This document shows positions 8,678-17,887 of a DNA stretch of 64,000 nt, in pieces. Position numbers and translations under genes: made by a program. The notes beneath the pieces were generated by a model, which was not told where the DNA came from, searched no databases, and worked only from the letters and a program-made list of their open reading frames with translations. How positions within the stretch are numbered: position 1 is the first letter of the stretch; each line of letters begins with the position of its first letter. Origin of the DNA: Stieleria mannarensis (GTDB lineage Bacteria; Planctomycetota; Planctomycetia; Pirellulales; Pirellulaceae). The stretch spans positions 124,001 to 188,000 of the forward strand of contig NZ_JACEHH010000002.1 of the NCBI RefSeq assembly GCF_014154935.1. The letters run 5' to 3'.

Positions 8678-10594
8678 ATGTCAGCAATCGCGACCAAAAC
8701 GAATTACAACGCCGATGCCATCGTCGCCCTGGAAGGCCTGGATCCGGTTCGCAAACGCCCGGGCATGTACATCGGCGGCGTCGGCAGTGCGGGGTTGCAC
8801 CATCTGATCTGGGAGATCGTTGACAACTCCGTCGACGAGGCGATGAACGGTCACGCCAGTGAGATCGTGGTCACGCTTCACAAAGACGGCCAGACGATTT
8901 CGGTGTCCGACAACGGTCGCGGGATCCCGGTCGACAAGCACCCCAAGACGAAGAAACCGGCGCTGGAAATGGTGCTGACGATTCTGCACGCCGGGGGCAA
9001 ATTCGAAGGGCAAAACTACAAGACCGCCGGCGGTCTGCACGGCGTCGGCGCCTCGGTCGTCAACGCGCTCAGCAAAGAATTGACAGCGGTCGTCCGTCGC
9101 GACGGCGCGCAGTACAAGATGGAATTTGAACGCGGTAAGCCGACGTCAGAACTGAAAAAACTGAAAGGGGCCGTTCGCGGCAGCGGGACCACGATCACGT
9201 TCACGCCCGACCCGCAAATCTTTCCCAAAACCAGCTTCGATTCGGCCGTCATCCGCGCCCGCTTGGAAACCGCCAGCTTCTTGCACCGCGGCGTCAAAGT
9301 GACCTACGTCGATGAAGTCGCCAAGACGAAAGAATCGTTCATCCACGAACACGGCATCGTCGACTACCTGAAAAAAGTCCTCAAGGAACGCAAGGCTCGG
9401 CCGATCCACGAGACGCCGTTCAGCCACTCGGTCGACGACGACATGCGCATCGAAGTCGTCTTGCAGTGGACCGAATCGACCGACGAACACGTCCGCAGCT
9501 ACGTCAACGGAATCCCGACCGGCAGCGGCGGGACCCACGAAAACGGTTTCCGCGGCGGATTGAACAAAGCCGTGCGGAACTACATCGACACACACAACCT
9601 GACGCCCCGCGGCGTCAAGATCACCCACGAAGACATCCGCGAAGGAATGGTGGGGATCGTCTCGGTTTTTGTCAGCGAACCCCAGTTCCAAGGCCAAACC
9701 AAGGACCGGCTTAATAACCCGGAAGTCCAGGGCATGGTCGAAGCCGCGGTGCGTGGCGAGATCGAACAATGGATGAACAGTAATCGCTCAATCGCCGATT
9801 CCATCATCGCGCGGATCATCGCCGCCGCCCGCGCCCGTGCGGCCTCCCGTGCCGCATCCGAAGCCGTCTCACGCAAGGGCGGCGCCAAACGCACGATGCT
9901 GCCGGGCAAACTGAGTGATTGTTTGTCGGGCGGGAAAATGGAATCCGAACTGTTTATCGTCGAAGGCGACTCCGCCGGCGGCAGTGCGAAACAAGGCCGG
10001 GACCGAAATTACCAGGCCATCCTGCCGCTCCGCGGAAAAGTCCTGAACACCGAAAGCGCGACGCTGAAAAAGATTCTGGACAACAAGGAAATCCAGGATG
10101 TCGTCGCCTCACTCGGATGCGGCATCGGACCCAAAATGGACATCGGCGGATTGCGGTACGGACGCATCATCCTGTTGGCCGATGCCGATTCCGATGGTCA
10201 CCATATCACCACGCTGTTGTTGACGTTCTTTTACCGGCACATGCCCCAGTTGATCTCCGACGGTCGGCTGTTCATCGCCGTGCCGCCGCTGTACCGGATC
10301 GATCTCGGCAAAGAAACCTTTTGGGCCAAAGACGACGCCCACCGCGAAGAGATTTTGGAGAAACATGCCGGACGGGCCAAGCCGGAAATCACCCGCTTCA
10401 AAGGCCTGGGCGAAATGATGCCCAAAGTGCTTTGGCAAACCACCCTGGATCCGGCCCAACGCCAACTGCTACGCGTCGAAGTCGATGACCAATTGGAAAC
10501 CGACCGCGTGATCAGCGACCTGATGGGACGCGACGCGTCAGCCCGGTTCCGATTCATCATGGAACGCGCTGCCGACGCCGAAGTGGATGTTTAG
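8678..10594 (+). CDS. Type IIA DNA topoisomerase, subunit B (GyrB/ParE family)
   Basis: A 638-residue ATPase subunit that captures DNA and drives strand passage with subunit A. Visible: the GHKL ATP site (EIVDNSVDEAMNG, DNGRGIPVDKHP, GLHGVGASVVNALS), the transducer domain near residues 220-390, and the TOPRIM metal site (EGDSAGGSAKQGRDR and DADSDGHHI). The C-terminal RFKGLGEM/DLMGRDASARF region is complete. The 170-residue insertion typical of some proteobacterial GyrB is absent. ATG 8678 is preferred; GTG 8672 adds two residues. The A-before-B order suggests a secondary topoisomerase locus and not the usual dnaA-linked gyrB, which is inference. Confidence 0.93.
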   Translation: MSAIATKTNYNADAIVALEGLDPVRKRPGMYIGGVGSAGLHHLIWEIVDNSVDEAMNGHASEIVVTLHKDGQTISVSDNGRGIPVDKHPKTKKPALEMVLTILHAGGKFEGQNYKTAGGLHGVGASVVNALSKELTAVVRRDGAQYKMEFERGKPTSELKKLKGAVRGSGTTITFTPDPQIFPKTSFDSAVIRARLETASFLHRGVKVTYVDEVAKTKESFIHEHGIVDYLKKVLKERKARPIHETPFSHSVDDDMRIEVVLQWTESTDEHVRSYVNGIPTGSGGTHENGFRGGLNKAVRNYIDTHNLTPRGVKITHEDIREGMVGIVSVFVSEPQFQGQTKDRLNNPEVQGMVEAAVRGEIEQWMNSNRSIADSIIARIIAAARARAASRAASEAVSRKGGAKRTMLPGKLSDCLSGGKMESELFIVEGDSAGGSAKQGRDRNYQAILPLRGKVLNTESATLKKILDNKEIQDVVASLGCGIGPKMDIGGLRYGRIILLADADSDGHHITTLLLTFFYRHMPQLISDGRLFIAVPPLYRIDLGKETFWAKDDAHREEILEKHAGRAKPEITRFKGLGEMMPKVLWQTTLDPAQRQLLRVEVDDQLETDRVISDLMGRDASARFRFIMERAADAEVDV

Positions 10595-10613
10595 GGGCTT
10601 GGGAGAGAAGGAT

Positions 10614-10758
10614 GGCAGAATGATGAGGGGCAGAATGATGGAAGGCAGAATGATGGAAGGGCTGTTTGCGGGCGTTGGAAATGATGGTGTGGAAAAGTGA
10701 TCGGGCAATGTCCCGTATCATTCTGCCCCGTATTATTCTGCCCCGTATTATTCTGCCT
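10614..10758. repeat. Facing arrays of the GGGGCAGAATGATAC repeat
   Basis: Three copies of a GGCAGAATGATG-type unit at 10614-10657 face three copies in the opposite orientation at 10713-10758 (CCCCGTATTATTCTG type). The two arrays could pair into a long imperfect hairpin. They fill the gap between the convergent subunit B and ribH genes. Confidence 0.85.
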
Positions 10759-10795
10759 TCCCACTGCCTGACGCCACCACAGCATCGCCCCACGT

Positions 10796-11258
10796 TCAAG
10801 CCTTCAGTTTCTCTCCCAGTCGCAACAATTCCAGGACCGCGTCGGCCGCTTCGTCACCCTTGTTGCCGACCGTGCCACCGCTGCGTTGGAGCGCCTGTTC
10901 CAGCGTGTTGCAGGTCAGCAATCCGAAACCGATCGGTTTGCGTGTTTGAACGCCCAACTGCATGATCGCATCACTGACGCTGCGGTTGATGTGTTCATCG
11001 TGCGTCGTTTCGCCTTTGATCACACACCCCAGCGTGACGACGCCCAACACTTCCTTTCGGTCCAGGGCGTTCGCAGCGACCATGACCAATTCCCAGGCGC
11101 CGGGCACGCGGATGACTTCCAAATCGGATGGGGCAAACCCGGCGCGGGTCAACGTGTCGACGCTTCCGCGGACCAGCGAATCACAGATGCCTTCGTTATA
11201 GCGGCTGGCGATGATGACAATTGTCCCGGAGGGAAGTTTGCCATCGATCCCGGTTATC

Positions 11259-11269
<11 letters not shown>
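10796..11269 (-). CDS. ribH: 6,7-dimethyl-8-ribityllumazine synthase
   Basis: A 157-residue enzyme that joins 5-amino-6-ribitylaminouracil with 3,4-dihydroxy-2-butanone 4-phosphate, the next-to-last step of riboflavin synthesis; the family assembles into 60-mer or pentamer shells. Family motifs are present: [25 protein letters not shown] (ligand site), the phosphate and catalytic loop [14 protein letters not shown] with H90 at the catalytic position, and [14 protein letters not shown]. Length is normal. Its ATG overlaps the end of rho by 11 bases, so the two are probably translationally coupled. No other rib gene is in view. Confidence 0.93.
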
Positions 11270-12773
<1,504 letters not shown>

Positions 12774-12953
12774 GATTCTGGCGCCCGGGGAGGACGCATG
12801 GGAAGAAGAAGAGTGGGGGGTCTGGCAGCGAACTGCAACGAGGAGGGAGGCAGGAGGAGGTGTCGAACCGTCCGGTGGAACCGGCCCAACGGTGGAGGGT
12901 AACGGAAATGTTAACATCGGCGAAAGCTCGCCGGCCAGTTTCGGGGCACCGAT

Positions 12954-13637
12954 TCACGAATTCGTGTCCTGGTCGGACGTGCAGTGACGCGTTGTCGGCG
13001 GCGAATTCGCGGCCGCTCGGGCGTCGCCACGTGATAGCATTCTAGCGAGATGCCGCCACTGTAAACGCAGATTTTGATGCAAAGCGTCTAAGGTGGCGTC
13101 ATTGCGCATAACAAGATTGCTGAGTCGGCATTTCGTCTCTATCGGCATCTGATTGGATTCTCGCCGATCCAATTCTGCGGCGTCCCAGCCGCGTTTTTTG
13201 CTGCGCAACAACCGATTTTCACGCGTCGCGTCGATACACCAAATCTGGTCGCAGCTTCGATCCCAGCCGGATTCAAACAACAGCGGCACGTCCAGCAACG
13301 CGACCTCCTTTCCATGGTCAGCCGCCTCGGCGATCCGCCGCCGAATTTCTTGACGCGTCAGCGGGTGCAGCACCGATTCCAGGAAGGCAAGGTTTTCCCG
13401 TTTTACCGAATCGTTACCAAACACCAGGTCGGCCAACGCGGATCGGTCGATCGAGCCGTCTGCGGCCAAAATCCCGTCACCGAATCGGGACGCAAGCGTT
13501 GCGACCACGTCGGGTCGGCCCAGAAACTCGCGAGCGATCAGATCGGCATTGATCCACTCCGCTCCCAGCGACGCAAGGAATTCGGCGGCCGAGGATTTGC
13601 CGCCGGCCGGCGATCCGACGATTCCCAGAATCAACAT
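12954..13637 (-). CDS. coaE: Dephospho-CoA kinase
   Basis: A 227-residue kinase that adds the 3'-phosphate in the last step of coenzyme A synthesis. It opens with the P-loop ILGIVGSPAGGKSSAAEFLA, followed by INADLIARE (the D of the family's D-x-I/V), the acceptor-binding VLHPLTRQEIRRRI and the lid with LLDVPLLFESGWD. The last 25 residues are polar and variable. The P-loop reads GSPAGGKS where most homologues have GxxGSGKS. It lies 19 bases after the zinc-ribbon gene and about 180 bases before rho on the same strand. Confidence 0.92.
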   Translation of the reverse strand: MLILGIVGSPAGGKSSAAEFLASLGAEWINADLIAREFLGRPDVVATLASRFGDGILAADGSIDRSALADLVFGNDSVKRENLAFLESVLHPLTRQEIRRRIAEAADHGKEVALLDVPLLFESGWDRSCDQIWCIDATRENRLLRSKKRGWDAAELDRRESNQMPIETKCRLSNLVMRNDATLDALHQNLRLQWRHLARMLSRGDARAAANSPPTTRHCTSDQDTNS

Positions 13638-13656
13638 CGCAAATCGTTTCGACCGG

Positions 13657-14373
13657 TTACGTAGAATACAGCCAGGCTGAACAGGCCGGGCAGTGGGTCA
13701 AGTATCCCAAACGGACGCGATCGACCATCTGCGTGGTCAGCGTCTGGTGACATCCGCCACAGGAATCGTCTTCGATCGGTGCCAACGCTTCTTCACCACG
13801 GCCGTCGATCAAGCGTTTGTATTCCGAGCGGGCCGCTGCCGGGATTTCTGCTTCCGCTTTGGTCAGCTCATTGCGGACGTGGTCCAAATCGGCTTGCACG
13901 ACGACCATTCGGTTTTCCACCGCTTCGACCCGCTTTTTGTGCTCGGCGGTTTTCTCGGCCAAGTCTTTTTCGGCAGCGGCGACAGCTTCGTTGAGTTCGT
14001 CGATTCGTTCCAGCCCTTCAAGGATCTCGTCGCTCTGAACGCTGTTGGCTTGTTGGTCGGCGGCGATCTGCTCTTTCAGCAGGTCAAATTCCTTGTTGCT
14101 GGCCGCCGTGTTCAATTTGGCTTTCAAGCCCTCGATGCGATCTTCGCGGGTCTTCAATTGGAGCTGTTTTTCGTCACAGGCGATGGTGGCGTCTTTGACG
14201 TTTTGTTTGGCCGCTTCGAGCGCGTCGCGGCAGCCATCAAGAATGCTCTCGCCCGCCTTGATCTGCCGCGGCCCGCGATCCAATTGGCCCTCCAAGTCGT
14301 CGATCTGCAAGAGCAACGAGTGCAAACGTCGCAGTAAGGCGCTTTCGAATTGTGTCTTGTTGTCGACGGCCAT
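13657..14373 (-). CDS. Coiled-coil zinc-ribbon protein (CT398/DUF164-like)
   Basis: A 238-residue protein made of a long antiparallel coiled coil (about 10-185: SALLRRLHSLLLQIDDLEGQ, ENRMVVVQADLDHVRNELTK) and a C-terminal C4 zinc ribbon with CGGCHQTL and CPACSAWLY. This is the layout of the widespread C4-type zinc-ribbon/DUF164 family; its role is still unclear, with proposed links to secretion or nucleic acids. The gene is 19 bases from coaE, so likely in the same transcript. Translation starts at ATG 14373. Confidence 0.85.
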   Translation of the reverse strand: MAVDNKTQFESALLRRLHSLLLQIDDLEGQLDRGPRQIKAGESILDGCRDALEAAKQNVKDATIACDEKQLQLKTREDRIEGLKAKLNTAASNKEFDLLKEQIAADQQANSVQSDEILEGLERIDELNEAVAAAEKDLAEKTAEHKKRVEAVENRMVVVQADLDHVRNELTKAEAEIPAAARSEYKRLIDGRGEEALAPIEDDSCGGCHQTLTTQMVDRVRLGYLTHCPACSAWLYST

Positions 14374-14435
14374 GAAGTTCAGTATCCCGAGGAGAATGTG
14401 TCACCAGCGGGCACCATGATACCGCCGCCGGCCAC

Positions 14436-15905
14436 TCAGCAGGAACCCGTCGACCGATCGAGATGCCGCAGCATTTCGGATCGTCGAATCGCCCCCTTGC
14501 GATTGAACAACCGGTCGCGGGACGCTTCAGGCACGATCAGACGCCGAACATGTTTCGGCCGTTCCCAACGTGGCAGCGAGCGGACGATCGCGTCGATCTC
14601 TTCCAACGGAAGCACCTCGTGGGGCGTCTCGATCCAATACTCCACCCCGCGGCGTTCCGGATCGGCCACCACGACCGCGGTCCGCACGTCGCGGATCGCC
14701 GCCAACTGCTGCTCCAGCCCCGACGGGTCGATCTTGTGCCCGTTGGACAACACGATTCGGTCGTCGCAGCGCCCCAAGATTTTCAATTGCCCCGAGTTCG
14801 GACAGATCCGGACGCGGTCCCCCGTGTCAAGCCAACCGGCCGCGTCGATCCGACGCCCGGTCGATTCTGGATCCAGCCAATAGCCACGCATCAAGTGCTT
14901 TCCGCGAACGAACAGACGCCCATCGTCCAATCGAATTTGCCAGCCATCGACCGGTCGTCCGGCGTGACCCGGGATTGAATCCTCGGGCGTCTGACTGGCG
15001 ATCACCGGCCCGGCTTCGGTCAAACCGTATCCTTGGATCACGGTCACGCCACGCTCGCGCCACCGCCTAAACTGGTCCGGCGTCATCGCCGCGCCGCCGC
15101 AACCGATCAGCCGCAACGAGGGCGGGATCGGGCCGCAGTCCATCACGCGGCCGGCCAAACTGGGAACCAGATTGCACAGTGTCGGCGAATACCGATCGCA
15201 AGCTTGTTGCCAGCCGTCAAATCCCCGCGCGATGCCCATCGTGCAACCGGATAACAACCAGGTTCCCAAGTCGCACGTTCGCGCATAACCGTGGGCGATT
15301 GACAACACCGTCAGCCGCAGGTCCGATTCGGATTGTGGGACGGCACGCAATTTGGCGGCCGCATTGAGCAACTGACTTTCGTGCGAAAGCGCCACCCCCT
15401 TGGGCTCTCCCGACGTGCCGCTGGTCCACAGCACCAACGCATCATCGTCGGGCTGCACCGTCGACGGCACGGCGAGCGGCGGGTCGCTACCGCCGCTCAT
15501 GGACGCGATGTAACCGCGGCGGACAAGCTGGTGCTTTTGCGCGTCGTCCAGCCAATGGCAATCTAACTTGCGGCGACAGCTGGCCAGATAATCCGGTCCG
15601 CCGTCGACGTCGACGGGGATTTCCACGAACCCCGCAGCCATGCACGCCAGCGCCACGATGACGTCCTCGGGAGTGTTTCGCACCACGTGCATGATCGGGG
15701 CGACGCTGGGGAAGTGTGTGCGAAACTCGACCGCAACCTGGTGGACCCAGCGAGCCAACTGACCCCAGGTGACGGACTCCAGCGGCGCGGGGGGCTCCGC
15801 AGGTGTCAGGCATTGCTGCCCGAGCAGTAGAAACGCCCGACCATCGGAAATGCGCTTCGCATTTCTCTCAAACGCGTCGATCAGGGTGCGAAGGGACTGG
15901 GGCAC
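14436..15905 (-). CDS. AMP-forming acyl-CoA synthetase/ligase family protein
   Basis: A 489-residue member of the ANL superfamily, which activates a carboxylic acid as an acyl-AMP and then transfers it to a thiol. Core motifs: the P-loop LWTSGTSGEPKGVALSH, IQGYGLTEAGPV, the GWLDTGDRVR aspartate, GRCDDRIVLSNGHKI and, near the end, a C-terminal basic motif (RKGAIRRSEM) where the catalytic lysine normally lies. It is shorter than most family members, like O-succinylbenzoate-CoA ligase (MenE) and some long-chain enzymes, but no menaquinone gene is nearby. The substrate cannot be read from sequence. 62 bases separate it from the zinc-ribbon gene. Confidence 0.85.
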   Translation of the reverse strand: MPQSLRTLIDAFERNAKRISDGRAFLLLGQQCLTPAEPPAPLESVTWGQLARWVHQVAVEFRTHFPSVAPIMHVVRNTPEDVIVALACMAAGFVEIPVDVDGGPDYLASCRRKLDCHWLDDAQKHQLVRRGYIASMSGGSDPPLAVPSTVQPDDDALVLWTSGTSGEPKGVALSHESQLLNAAAKLRAVPQSESDLRLTVLSIAHGYARTCDLGTWLLSGCTMGIARGFDGWQQACDRYSPTLCNLVPSLAGRVMDCGPIPPSLRLIGCGGAAMTPDQFRRWRERGVTVIQGYGLTEAGPVIASQTPEDSIPGHAGRPVDGWQIRLDDGRLFVRGKHLMRGYWLDPESTGRRIDAAGWLDTGDRVRICPNSGQLKILGRCDDRIVLSNGHKIDPSGLEQQLAAIRDVRTAVVVADPERRGVEYWIETPHEVLPLEEIDAIVRSLPRWERPKHVRRLIVPEASRDRLFNRKGAIRRSEMLRHLDRSTGSC

Positions 15906-16291
15906 ACGACAGCCGGGGAACGATCGGTCGGGGAGATACCAAGGGGATTGAGGCTCGATCGGAAAAGTCGCCGCGAGCGAAAAGGGGACGGGGGTTGAAT
16001 GCCGCGGGCATTCGTCAAAAGGGACGCAGCAATCGCTGGTGTTCAGGCTTTAGCCGCCCACGGTCGCTGCCAAGCAGCGACCGGCAATCGCCTAAAGGCT
16101 AGACACCAGCGCCTCTGCCCGACTTCTTTTCGCCCGAATCGCCACGGCGTCATGATCTTCAGACCGAGCCTAGGGTAGGAAGATTTGGCAGCTAGGAAAA
16201 TGGGGAGAGCGCGATGAGGTCTTTTTCCCAGCTCCGACGGCCCACCCGGGCGGTCGCGGAAAGCACCTCGTGCACTTCGCCGCGACAGCGA
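15906..16291. other. Gene-free stretch carrying a nested palindrome
   Basis: A 386-base gap between two leftward genes, upstream of the ligase gene. Apart from the element at 16034-16111, I see no gene or RNA. Confidence 0.4.
16034..16111. repeat. Nested palindromic element (CGCTGGTGT ends)
   Basis: Outer arms at 16034-16056 and 16089-16111 (CGCTGGTGTTCAGGC on the left; the complement of CTAGACACCAGCG on the right) pair imperfectly. Inside is a perfect 8-bp stem GGTCGCTG/CAGCGACC at 16062-16069 and 16075-16082 with a 5-base loop. A half copy (TTGGTGTCTAGCCTTCAGGC) appears near 58116-58138, so the element is dispersed. Confidence 0.8.
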
Positions 16292-17626
16292 TCAGCGATC
16301 GAACGTCGATTTGTTGCGAAGGATGTGGTGATAGTGCTGGGCGAATCGGTGGGATTCGTCGCGGACGTATTGCAGCAATCGCAGCGCGAACGAATTCTTG
16401 CTCAACCTCAGCGGTTCGCTTTCGCCGGGCCGAAAGATCTCTTCGTCGCGTTTGGCCAGTGAAATGACCGTCGGCGGGGTGATGTCCTGATCCCGGAACG
16501 CCGCCATCGCGGCATTCAATTGCCCTTTGCCGCCGTCGATCAGCAAGATGTCGGGAAACGCATCGCTGTCATCGCTCAGTCGACGGAAACGCCGTGAAAC
16601 CACCTCATAGATGCTGCGGAAATCGTCGATCCCCGCGACGTCTTGAATTTTGAATCGGCGGTAGCCGGGTTTGAAGGGCAATCCGTCGATGAACTGCACC
16701 AGGCTGGCGACCGTTTGGCCGCCGCCCAGGTGGGCAATGTCGACGCCTTCGATCACCCGCGGTGTTTCCTTGAGCCCCAGGACCTTGCGCAGACCCGCGA
16801 GTCCCTTTTTGGGGTCGATGTAAAAGACCTCCGGTTGAGCGTGGGTGTCCAGTTCGCCGCGTTCTTCGAGTCGTTCCAGCATTTGAATTTCATCGCGGAC
16901 GATGGCCGCGCGTTCGAAATCCATCGCCTTGCTGGCGGCCATCATTTCATCACGCATCTCCTTGATCAGCTTGCGTTTGCCGCCTTCGAGAAACGTTTGC
17001 AGCCGCTTGATGTCGCGGCGATAGTCGTCTTTGCCGATGCGAAAGTTGCACGGCGCGGTGCACTGGTTGATGCTCGCCAGCAAACAGGGGCGAAACCATT
17101 TCCAACGTTCGTCGGATTCGGAGATGTCCAGCGAGCAGGTGCGGAATTTGAAGATCCGTTGCAGCACCTGGATCGCGCCGCGGAGTGCGCCGGCGCTGGC
17201 AAACGGCCCGTACAGTTTGACGCCTTTCGCTTTGGGTTCACGCGTCACTTCCACCCGCGGAAACTCCTCGCGGGTCGTGATCATCAGGTACGGGAACGTC
17301 TTGTCGTCTTTGAGTTCCTTGTTGTGTTTCGGCTGGATGTCCTTGATCAGCCGCGACTCCATCAACAGCGCGTCGACTTCGCTGTCACAGTCCATGTAAT
17401 CGATGTCTGCGATTTCGCCGATCCAGGGCGCCGTCCGCGCGTCCTCGGCGGCGGCTTTCAAGAAGTAGCTGCCGGCGCGACTGCGCAGATTCTTTGCCTT
17501 GCCGACATAGATCACCCGTCCGGCGTCGTCCTTCATCAGGTAGACGCCGGGCGACTGGGGGAACGTCTTGACCTTGGCGGCGGCCTGGTCAAAACCGGTC
17601 GGTGTGTTGTCGGGGGAGTCGGTCAT
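16292..17626 (-). CDS. uvrC: Excinuclease ABC subunit C, lacking the C-terminal HhH region
   Basis: A 444-residue nuclease that cuts both sides of a lesion in nucleotide excision repair with UvrA and UvrB. The GIY-YIG nuclease is at 27-50 (GVYLMKDDAGRVIYVGKAKN) with E90 in LLMESRLIK. The cysteine cluster FRTC...RPCLLASINQCTAPC matches the iron-sulfur site of the family. The UVR motif (DFERAAIVRDEIQMLE) and the RNase H-like nuclease follow: EGVDIAHLGGG, LLIDGGKGQLNA and ESHRFAQHYHH give the expected acidic and His residues. The protein stops just after that domain; E. coli UvrC, about 610 residues, carries on into two helix-hairpin-helix motifs missing here. ATG 17626 fits the family start. 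Confidence 0.93.
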   Translation of the reverse strand: MTDSPDNTPTGFDQAAAKVKTFPQSPGVYLMKDDAGRVIYVGKAKNLRSRAGSYFLKAAAEDARTAPWIGEIADIDYMDCDSEVDALLMESRLIKDIQPKHNKELKDDKTFPYLMITTREEFPRVEVTREPKAKGVKLYGPFASAGALRGAIQVLQRIFKFRTCSLDISESDERWKWFRPCLLASINQCTAPCNFRIGKDDYRRDIKRLQTFLEGGKRKLIKEMRDEMMAASKAMDFERAAIVRDEIQMLERLEERGELDTHAQPEVFYIDPKKGLAGLRKVLGLKETPRVIEGVDIAHLGGGQTVASLVQFIDGLPFKPGYRRFKIQDVAGIDDFRSIYEVVSRRFRRLSDDSDAFPDILLIDGGKGQLNAAMAAFRDQDITPPTVISLAKRDEEIFRPGESEPLRLSKNSFALRLLQYVRDESHRFAQHYHHILRNKSTFDR

Positions 17627-17639
17627 CAAGTTATCCAGC

Positions 17640-17798
17640 AGTCCTCCCTGTTGAAGCGTGCGGTTCCCACACTCCCTCGGGGAGGGTCGCGGAGGAGTGA
17701 GCGACGACCCGGGGAGGGTCCGCTGCGGCTCGGATCGACCCAAACGCCACGAATCGACCCTCCCCTCGCTACGCTCGACCCTCCCTTCCAGGGAGGGT
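17640..17798. repeat. GC-rich palindromic repeat block between rpoN and uvrC
   Basis: The block holds repeated GGGAGGGTC/ACCCTCCC motifs. The clearest part is a perfect 9-bp stem ACCCTCCCT/AGGGAGGGT at 17778-17786 and 17790-17798 with a 3-base loop. It follows rpoN on the minus strand and could stall or end its transcript, but no T-run follows. Confidence 0.6.
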
Positions 17799-17887
17799 TC
17801 ATTCCCAAAACCGCTTGACCGCTGCCACGGCGGGTTTTGTCTTATTGGTGCCTCTGCCTCTCGCTGCGCTCGATCCTGCCATGGGGC

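Noticed and set aside
16643-17818. 391-residue plus-strand frame across uvrC
   Set aside because: It is a mirror of uvrC codons with no recognised motif; uvrC itself is certain.
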